Shown: positions 36,158 to 41,146 of the stretch, one piece after another
Layout of the letters: each line of letters begins with the position of its first letter
How positions within the stretch are numbered: position 1 is the stretch's first letter
Assembly: GCA_023150095.1 (NCBI GenBank)
Contig: JAKLLO010000020.1
Span: 1-41,146 of the forward strand
Length of the DNA: 41,146 nucleotides
Reading direction: 5' to 3'
DNA from: Zoogloea sp.
GTDB lineage: Bacteria > Pseudomonadota > Gammaproteobacteria > Burkholderiales > Rhodocyclaceae
Program-made: the position numbers and the translations under genes
The notes under the pieces: generated by a model
Told to the model about the DNA's origin: nothing
The model's database searches: none
What the model saw: only the letters and a program-made list of their open reading frames with translations

Positions 36158-36804
36158 GAGCGGTCTCCTGCGATGGAAAATTCGACCGGCACCAGCCCCG
36201 GCGCGCTGATGCGCACGTGGCTGCCAACCTTGGCCTGGGGCGCCAGATAGCGCACGCCCACCAGCAGCATGTCGCCGCGGGAGAGGGTCATGAAGGCGCT
36301 CACGTCGGCCAAGAGCCGGGCCGGATCGCGCAGCAGGTCGTCGAAGCGGCGGGTCTCCGCCACCACGCCGTCGATCTCGGTGGTGATTTCCAGGGTGCCG
36401 ATCAGCCGGACCAGCGCAGCGCTGCTCACCGCACCTACCGGGCAGGCACCGTCGAAGCACTTCTCTCGGATCGCCGGGCGGTAGTAGCTGGTGTGCGGCA
36501 GGCTCAGATCCGCGACCAGAGCGATGCCGGCCACGGCGTCCAGGGCGGTTTCTGGCGCCAGACGTGCGGCGGGATGGCCGATCACGAGGCCGATGGTCGC
36601 GCCCACCTCCACCGCCACTGCGCCGGCCGGCAGCGTGACCACCGCGCCGCTGCCGACGAGGGTGTTGGCTGGCTTGATGTAGAGCGCCGGGGCCTTGGGC
36701 GCGCCCTTGTAGGGGGCGGCCTCGAGGGCGTCGCCGAGCCTGGCGAGGGATGCGGCGTCGTTGAGGATCACGCCGTACACCGTTCCGTTGATTGGGGATG
36801 TCAT
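36154..36804 (-). CDS. hpaG1: HpaG N-terminal-type isomerase/decarboxylase subunit
   Basis: The 216-residue FAH-fold protein matches the N-terminal half of E. coli HpaG: YGVILNDAASLARLGDAL, PYKGAPKAPALYIKPANTLV, SYYRPAIREKCFDGACPVGA and AFMTLSRGDMLLVGVRYLAP. The stretch equivalent to the metal-binding YEAEL of hpaG2 reads VEVGATIGLVIG, so the Glu pair is absent, as in the E. coli N-terminal half as I recall it. It probably forms the structural or decarboxylase half of a heteromer with hpaG2. It is coupled to hpaG2 by an ATGA overlap and lies 22 bp after dctM. Confidence 0.9.
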   Translation of the reverse strand: MTSPINGTVYGVILNDAASLARLGDALEAAPYKGAPKAPALYIKPANTLVGSGAVVTLPAGAVAVEVGATIGLVIGHPAARLAPETALDAVAGIALVADLSLPHTSYYRPAIREKCFDGACPVGAVSSAALVRLIGTLEITTEIDGVVAETRRFDDLLRDPARLLADVSAFMTLSRGDMLLVGVRYLAPQAKVGSHVRISAPGLVPVEFSIAGDRS

Positions 36805-36826
36805 CGTAGAGCTCCGGTTTCGGGTG

Positions 36827-38155
36827 TCAGCCGAGGAAGTGCACCAGCCCCAGGCTCACGCCCGGCAGGAACACCAGGGCGATGATCCGCAGGAAGTCCG
36901 ACGCGAGGAAAGGCATCACGCCCCAGGCGGTCTCGGTCATCGGCACATCCTTGGCCAGCTTGTTGATCACGTAGAGGTTCATGCCGACCGGCGGATGCAC
37001 CAGGCCGATCTCGACCACCATCAGCGCCAGGATGCCGAACCACACCGACTTGTCTTCCACCGGCATCCCGAAGAAATCCAGGCCCATCACCATCGGATAG
37101 AAGATCGGAATCGTCAGCAGGATCATCGCCAGCGAATCCATCACGCAGCCGAGCAGGATGTAGATCACCAGGATCGCGAACAGCACCAGCAGCGGCGGCA
37201 GGCCGCTCCCCTGCACCCAGTTGGCCAGCTCGGTGGGCATCTGCGACAGGGCCAGGCTGGAGTTGAGCAGGTCGGCGCCGATCAGCACCATGAAGATCAT
37301 CCCCGTAGCGTGGGCCGTGCCATACACGCTCTCGAAAAAGCCCTTGGTGCCCATGCCGCCCGACACCAGCGCGATCACGCCACAGGCCGCCGCGCCGATC
37401 GACGCCGCCTCGGTGGGGTTGGCCCAGCCGCCGTAGATGCCGACGATCACCACCAGAAACACCAGCAGCACCGGGATGATGTTGATCTGCGCGCGGATCA
37501 TGTCGGCGAAGGGCACCTTCTCGCCGGCCGGCCCGGCGGTCGGGTCGCGGCGCACGATGAACGCGATCACCAGCAGGTAGCCCAGCGCGGCGATGATGCC
37601 CGGCACCACGGCGGCCACGAACAGCTTGCCGATGGATTCCTGGGTGAGCACCGCGTAGATCACCAGCGGCACCGACGGCGGAATGAGGATGCCCAGGGTG
37701 CCGCTGGCCGCCAGCGTGGCGGTGGCGAGCTTGCCCGAGTAGTTGTGGGCGCGCAGCTCCGGCAGGGCCACCTGCCCCATCGTCGCCGCCGTGGCCAGGG
37801 ACGAACCGCAGATCGCCCCGAAGGCCGCGCAGGCCGCCGTGGACGCCATCGCCAGCCCGCCGCGCCAGTGGCCGATGAGGGTGCCGGCAGCGCGGAACAG
37901 CGCCTTCGACAGCCCGCCGTGGGTGGCAAACTGGCCCATCAGGATGAACAGCGGAATCACCGCCAGGTCGTAGTTGGAAACCCGGGCATAGACCAGGTTG
38001 TTGAGGGTGTACAGCAGCCCGCCGCTCTCGCCCTGGTTCATCACCAGGTAGATGCCGGTGCCGGTGATGAACATCGCCATCGCGATGTGCACCCGCACCG
38101 CCAGCATCGCCAGCAAGCAGCCAAAGCCGATCAGGCCGATCGTCGTCCCGCTCAT
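36827..38155 (-). CDS. dctM: TRAP transporter large permease subunit
   Basis: This 442-residue integral membrane protein of the DctM group has about 12-13 segments and is the Na+-coupled transport core. Visible group features are GICGSSLATAATMGQVALPE (read GAICGSSLATAATMGQ), GTLGILIPPSVPLVIYAVLT, GCVMDSLAMILLTIPIFYPM and GLVHPPVGMNLYVINKLAKD. It starts 1 bp after the dctQ stop and is translated together with it. The binding protein gene dctP is 15 kb downstream under a matching promoter. It probably imports the substrate of the hpa pathway. Confidence 0.93.
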   Translation of the reverse strand: MSGTTIGLIGFGCLLAMLAVRVHIAMAMFITGTGIYLVMNQGESGGLLYTLNNLVYARVSNYDLAVIPLFILMGQFATHGGLSKALFRAAGTLIGHWRGGLAMASTAACAAFGAICGSSLATAATMGQVALPELRAHNYSGKLATATLAASGTLGILIPPSVPLVIYAVLTQESIGKLFVAAVVPGIIAALGYLLVIAFIVRRDPTAGPAGEKVPFADMIRAQINIIPVLLVFLVVIVGIYGGWANPTEAASIGAAACGVIALVSGGMGTKGFFESVYGTAHATGMIFMVLIGADLLNSSLALSQMPTELANWVQGSGLPPLLVLFAILVIYILLGCVMDSLAMILLTIPIFYPMVMGLDFFGMPVEDKSVWFGILALMVVEIGLVHPPVGMNLYVINKLAKDVPMTETAWGVMPFLASDFLRIIALVFLPGVSLGLVHFLG

Positions 38156-38156
38156 C

Positions 38157-38696
38157 TCACTTCCTCCCCGGCATGGGTTTGGTCGGATGGAAGGACACCA
38201 TCGCCCGGTACGCGGCGCACACCGACATCAGCACCAGCCCCGGCACCAGCGCTGCGGTGGGAATCCACACCGGCAGCGACACCAGCGTGGTGACCTCGCC
38301 GGATTCGTGCACCGAGATCGCCGACAGCACCGTGCGCCAGGCCAGCACCGCGGCAATCAGCGCCAGCAGCAGCTCGGCCACGCCGTCGATGGGGCGCTTG
38401 AGGCTGTCGCGCATCTTCTCGGTGAAGAAATCCACCTTGATGTGCTCGCCCAGCAGCGTGCAGTAGGGCAGGAAGGCGGTGGCCGCCACGGCGGTGCCAG
38501 CCTGCATCAGCTCGATGTCGCCATTGACGGAGCCGAAGCCGAGCTTGCGCCCGACGATGGACACCAGCGACATGCCGATCAGGGCCATGAACAGCACCCC
38601 GCCCGATATCGCCATCGCCTTGCCGGCCATGATGAGGTAGTGCTCGACGGGGTCGTGCTCCACCAGCTCATGGGGCATTCCCATGGGGTCATGCAT
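38157..38696 (-). CDS. dctQ: TRAP transporter small permease subunit
   Basis: The 179-residue protein has four hydrophobic segments (about 23-45, 62-85, 103-125 and 145-165), as in DctQ proteins, which pair with DctM. The N-terminus is His/Glu-rich and soluble (MHDPMGMPHELVEHDP). GRKLGFGSVNGDIELMQAGT and LLGEHIKVDFFTEKM are typical of the group. It is the first gene of the long hpa operon. An AGGAGGAGAC ribosome site precedes the ATG at 38696, and a promoter with paired operators lies 60-100 bp further up. Confidence 0.92.
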   Translation of the reverse strand: MHDPMGMPHELVEHDPVEHYLIMAGKAMAISGGVLFMALIGMSLVSIVGRKLGFGSVNGDIELMQAGTAVAATAFLPYCTLLGEHIKVDFFTEKMRDSLKRPIDGVAELLLALIAAVLAWRTVLSAISVHESGEVTTLVSLPVWIPTAALVPGLVLMSVCAAYRAMVSFHPTKPMPGRK

Positions 38697-38756
38697 GATT
38701 TGTCTCCTCCTTTATTGATTTTTAGGTGGGCGTCGGAAAGGTCGGAACCGATCACT

Positions 38757-38801
38757 CACTAAGATGTTAGTAATTTAATCGCTAATATATTAATGAGTCA
38801 A
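38757..38801 (-). promoter_or_regulatory. dctQ-hpa operon promoter with two HpaR-like operators
   Basis: On the minus strand the -35 TTGACT (38796-38801) and -10 TTAAAT (38773-38778) are 17 bp apart. Palindromes CTAAGATGTTAG (38759-38770), which meets the downstream edge of the -10, and CTAATATATTAA (38782-38793), in the spacer, have centres 23 bp apart. The same layout and centre spacing occur at dctP. These are likely HpaR operators; hpaR starts divergently 67 bp away and is probably autoregulated from the same sites. Confidence 0.72.
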
Positions 38802-38867
38802 CCGGTTTCAAACGGGTATCATTCGGGGTAGTGAAATCTCGTTGTAATCCGAGCAAGGACGCCAGAC

Positions 38868-39344
38868 GTGGTCCAGAAAATCCCCTACCGCAACATTCCT
38901 CAACTGCTCCTGCGGGCGCGGGAGGAGCTTTTGTGCCACTTCCGGCCGATCATCAACCACTTCGGGCTGACCGAACCCCAGTGGCGGATCATCCGCGCGC
39001 TGTCGGAGCACGAGCAGCTCGAACCCCGCGAGCTGTGCGAACTGTGCCAGATCCTCAGTCCCAGCCTCACCGGCGTGCTGTCACGGATGGAAGACCTGGG
39101 CCTTGTCGCCCGCAGCCGCGTGCCCGAAGACCAGCGCCGGGTGATGGTGCGTCTCACCCCCAAGAGCCAGCAGATCTTCGACCAGATGGCGCCGCTCATC
39201 GCCGAGCAGTACCACAACATCGAGCAGGCCTTCGGCACCGAGCTGATTCACGAGCTCTACGACATCCTCGACCGGGTGATCTACGCCAAGCGCCCGCCCA
39301 CCACCCGCATCGAACTGCCGCCGGTGGACGACACCGCGCCCTGA
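38868..39344 (+). CDS. hpaR: MarR-family repressor of the homoprotocatechuate operon
   Basis: The 158-residue winged-helix protein (MarR fold) shows LLLRAREELLCHFRPIINHF, GLTEPQWRIIRALSEHEQLE (recognition region starts), LSPSLTGVLSRMEDLGLVAR and the wing RVPEDQRRVMVRLT. It resembles E. coli HpaR, which represses the hpa meta operon and is released by 4-hydroxyphenylacetate. It starts with GTG at 38868, with AAGGA at 38855-38859. It is divergent from dctQ, with the paired operators between. It is the only plus-strand gene of the island. Its likely targets are dctQ-hpa, dmpK and dctP through the shared palindrome. Confidence 0.9.
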   Translation: MVQKIPYRNIPQLLLRAREELLCHFRPIINHFGLTEPQWRIIRALSEHEQLEPRELCELCQILSPSLTGVLSRMEDLGLVARSRVPEDQRRVMVRLTPKSQQIFDQMAPLIAEQYHNIEQAFGTELIHELYDILDRVIYAKRPPTTRIELPPVDDTAP

Positions 39345-39403
39345 GCGTTGCCCTTGGCTCAAGGGCGGGTCGCAGCACAAACAGCCGGCACAAAAAGCTG
39401 CAC

Positions 39404-39447
39404 AAAAAAAAGCCAGCCGGTTTGCACCGACTGGCTTTCAATTTTTC
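39404..39447. terminator. Bidirectional terminator between hpaR and outer-membrane protein gene
   Basis: AAAGCCAG (39409-39416) / CTGGCTTT (39431-39438) with an inner CGGT/ACCG stem and a TTGC loop form a hairpin with an A-run before it and T-rich DNA after it. It serves hpaR on the plus strand and the convergent minus-strand gene. Confidence 0.85.
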
Positions 39448-39504
39448 GCACTGCAAACCCGGAAGCGCAGCACCCTGCCCTTCCGGGAATCCTTCAGTTC
39501 ATGA

Positions 39505-40461
39505 TCACAGCGGAGTGATCAGCTTGAACCACAGCTTGTCGCCCTGGAAGCGGTTCTCGACCATGGTTTCATGCTGCCACTGGCCGATGAACATCGTGCC
39601 GGTCTTGGTGGTGTACTTCACGCTGGGGCCGAAGGCGAAGACCTGGCCCTTGCGGCCGGCGGAGATGATGCCGGGGATCTCCGGCACGGTGGTGCCGTTG
39701 AACTTGTCGTTGGTCAGCTGCTTGAGGTAGTAGCCGCTGATACCGAAAGCCCACTCACCCACATGCTTGCCGACGAGGTAATCCATGTGGAACTCGTCGC
39801 CGGACTGGTACTTGCCGGGCTGGCCCAGAAAGACCGAATCGGTGTTCTTGGTCTTGGTGTTGTACATCAGCTTGGCGGAGACTTCCCAGCCACCCTTGGG
39901 CAGCCAGGTCACCGCGTAGATCGGCTCGAAGCTGTAGTAGTTGGCGCCGATGCTGGTGCGCGGGTCGTTCTTGTCGTAGGCGCCGGTGGGCAGGTTTATG
40001 TCCAGACCGAAGGCGGTGTGCAGCTCGGGGCTGTGGTGCCAGGTGATCACGAACGGATCGATGGTGATGTCGCCGATGCCGAACTTGCTGGCCGAACCGA
40101 CGGTGCCCGGCAGGTTGCCGATGCTCTGGTTCACGATCGGGAGGATCGCGTGCATGGCCCAGTTGCCACCCAGGATCGGGGTGTTGGTGACGTGCACCAG
40201 ACGCAGGGCGTCGAACACCGCATTGACGCGGGCTTCCTTGTTGTTGGTGGCCGGATGCTTGACGGTGTCGCCACCGCCATCCTTCAGCGTGCCGCCGTAG
40301 TAACCGAAGTAGTTGATGAAATAGGTGCCCGGCGGCGGCAGCGCGCCGGCGTACCAGTTTTCGGCACCGTTCGGGTACTGGTCGCCGCCTTCCTTGGCCT
40401 GGGCGACGCCACCGGCCATGAGCAGGCCGCCGACGAGTGCTGCGATGAGTGACTTCTTCAT
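39505..40461 (-). CDS. Phenol_MetA_deg (SphA-like) outer-membrane protein
   Basis: The 318-residue protein has a signal peptide cleaved after AQA (about residue 22). The mature protein is rich in aromatic and Gly residues with short alternating strands: ENWYAGALPPPGTYFINYFG, GDITIDPFVITWHHSPELHT and FGLDINLPTGAYDKNDPRTS. It fits the family of outer-membrane proteins found in aromatic meta-pathway operons, thought to aid uptake of hydrophobic aromatics. The protein ends in ITPL rather than Phe. An AGGAGGAGA ribosome site precedes it. It is separated from the fused tautomerase gene by 93 bp and ends in the bidirectional terminator. Confidence 0.85.
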   Translation of the reverse strand: MKKSLIAALVGGLLMAGGVAQAKEGGDQYPNGAENWYAGALPPPGTYFINYFGYYGGTLKDGGGDTVKHPATNNKEARVNAVFDALRLVHVTNTPILGGNWAMHAILPIVNQSIGNLPGTVGSASKFGIGDITIDPFVITWHHSPELHTAFGLDINLPTGAYDKNDPRTSIGANYYSFEPIYAVTWLPKGGWEVSAKLMYNTKTKNTDSVFLGQPGKYQSGDEFHMDYLVGKHVGEWAFGISGYYLKQLTNDKFNGTTVPEIPGIISAGRKGQVFAFGPSVKYTTKTGTMFIGQWQHETMVENRFQGDKLWFKLITPL

Positions 40462-40554
40462 ATTTCTCCTCCTTGTGGTTATCTGATCGAGTTGTTCTGC
40501 TGCGGTACTTCGCCGCTCCCGGCAAGCAGGGAGCGGTTTGATGCGGAACCGGGT

Positions 40555-40941
40555 TCAGCGGCCAAGATCCTTGGTGGTCTTGCCGGCAATGCCCCAATTG
40601 GTCTTGGGCACTTCCTGAATCCACACGCGAATCACCTGACGTGCTGCACCGACGGCTTCTTCGAGCGCCTGGGTCACGTTTTCGATGACGGCCCGTTTCT
40701 GCTCTTCGGTGCGCCCCTCGATGAGGAACAGCTGCGCAAACGGCAGCGCGGTGTCTTCGAGCGTCTCGACGCTCTCACCGCCGATGCCGAAGTCGCACTT
40801 GGGCAGTTCGTGGATCCACACCCGGATGTTGGGCCGGGGCGCGCCGACGGCGTCCTGCAGGGCCTGGGTCACTTTGGTGATGACCGCACGCTTCTGCTCG
40901 GCCGAATGACCTTCAACAAGATGAACCTGCGCAAACGGCAT
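40555..40941 (-). CDS. Fused double 4-oxalocrotonate tautomerase
   Basis: The 128 residues contain two tandem copies of the roughly 62-residue 4-OT domain. The first starts Met-Pro-Phe-Ala-Gln, so Pro1 (numbering after Met) is available as the catalytic base. In that copy the 4-OT Arg11 position is His, Arg39 is present and residue 50 is Phe. The second copy begins in the middle of the chain (ALPFAQLFLI), so its Pro is not free, but it retains Arg11 and Arg39 and has Trp50. The pattern suggests an asymmetric enzyme in which the two domains share an active site. It lies between the outer-membrane protein gene and a dmpG-type aldolase gene, so a meta-cleavage role (2-hydroxymuconate tautomerisation) is likely. 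Confidence 0.88.
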   Translation of the reverse strand: MPFAQVHLVEGHSAEQKRAVITKVTQALQDAVGAPRPNIRVWIHELPKCDFGIGGESVETLEDTALPFAQLFLIEGRTEEQKRAVIENVTQALEEAVGAARQVIRVWIQEVPKTNWGIAGKTTKDLGR

Positions 40942-41007
40942 GGCTTTCTCCGTGGCTGTTGCGATGGTGCGGAGCGCCGGAGCGCCCCGCGGGTGCTCGG
41001 ACGAACC

Positions 41008-41146
41008 TCAGACGGCCAGACCGCGGGCCTTGGCCATGGTAATGGCGGTGTCTTCGATCATGTCTTCCTGGCCGCCAACCATGCCGCGGCGGCCCAGCTC
41101 GACGAGGATGTCGCGGGCCGGGATGCCGTACTTCACGCTGGCGCGC
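41008..41146 (-). CDS. dmpG: 4-hydroxy-2-oxovalerate aldolase, C-terminal end (truncated by window)
   Basis: Only the last 46 residues are in the window. They read [20 protein letters not shown], then [20 protein letters not shown] and Val before TGA. This is the conserved end of DmpG/BphI-type aldolases (as I recall them, [21 protein letters not shown]). These metal-dependent aldolases split 4-hydroxy-2-oxovalerate to pyruvate and acetaldehyde and channel the aldehyde to DmpF. The tautomerase gene follows after 66 bp on the same strand. The start and most of the protein lie beyond base 41146. Confidence 0.88.
   Translation of the reverse strand, partial: RASVKYGIPARDILVELGRRGMVGGQEDMIEDTAITMAKARGLAV

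Noticed and set aside
20354-39344. Presence of hpaB/hpaC flavin hydroxylase genes
   Set aside because: I read all frames on both strands in this interval and saw no HpaB- or HpaC-like protein. They could still exist elsewhere in the genome.

Overview
The window is GC-rich, densely coded DNA from a Gram-negative bacterium. The gene set (porin_4-type porin, CstA/YbdD pair, ParE/ParC, dCache-GGDEF-EAL protein, TRAP transporter, DmpKLMNOP-type hydroxylase) fits an aromatic-degrading betaproteobacterium, most likely of the Azoarcus/Thauera/Aromatoleum group (Rhodocyclales). That placement is inference from gene content and protein style; no 16S or other marker is present.

Left part, about 1-20,300: mostly housekeeping and signalling. 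In order it holds the 3' end of a porin gene, a small secreted DUF302-like protein, parE, a gene-poor stretch with a possible decayed IS21-like remnant, cstA-ybdD, a lipoprotein glycerophosphodiester phosphodiesterase (minus strand), a CobW-family metallochaperone, two small unknown genes, parC, a membrane sensor histidine kinase (minus), a decayed DEDD exonuclease pseudogene (minus), a dCache-PAS-GGDEF-EAL protein, an ArgD-like aminotransferase and an MFS exporter (both minus). Clear intrinsic terminators follow the porin, parE, parC and GGDEF-EAL genes.

Right part, about 20,350-39,350: one catabolic island, all on the minus strand except the regulator hpaR. From the promoter at about 38,800 the order is dctQ, dctM (TRAP membrane subunits), hpaG1, hpaG2, hpaE, hpaD, a second hpaD-like gene, hpaF, hpaH, hpaI, a gabD-like succinate semialdehyde dehydrogenase, a Bcr/CflA-type MFS gene and the AraC-type activator hpaA. 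Next comes a six-gene phenol-hydroxylase-type diiron monooxygenase operon (K-L-M-N-O-P) and then a TRAP solute-binding protein gene. Together these encode uptake of an aromatic acid, hydroxylation to homoprotocatechuate, meta-cleavage, and conversion to pyruvate and succinate.

The most notable feature is that no flavin-dependent 4-hydroxyphenylacetate hydroxylase (HpaBC) is present. In its place, next to the HpaA-type activator, sits a multicomponent diiron phenol-hydroxylase-like enzyme. The promoters of dctQ, dmpK and dctP share an AT-rich palindrome (core close to CTAAGATGTTAG) that is probably the HpaR operator. In two of the three promoters the sites come in pairs whose centres are exactly 23 bp apart. 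I infer a rewired hpa regulon in which a Dmp-type monooxygenase may do the work of HpaBC.

Far right, 39,400-41,146: a Phenol_MetA_deg-type outer-membrane protein, a fused double 4-oxalocrotonate tautomerase, and the 3' end of a dmpG-type 4-hydroxy-2-oxovalerate aldolase. This is the end of a second meta-cleavage operon that continues beyond the window. No rRNA, tRNA, CRISPR array or complete insertion sequence was seen.
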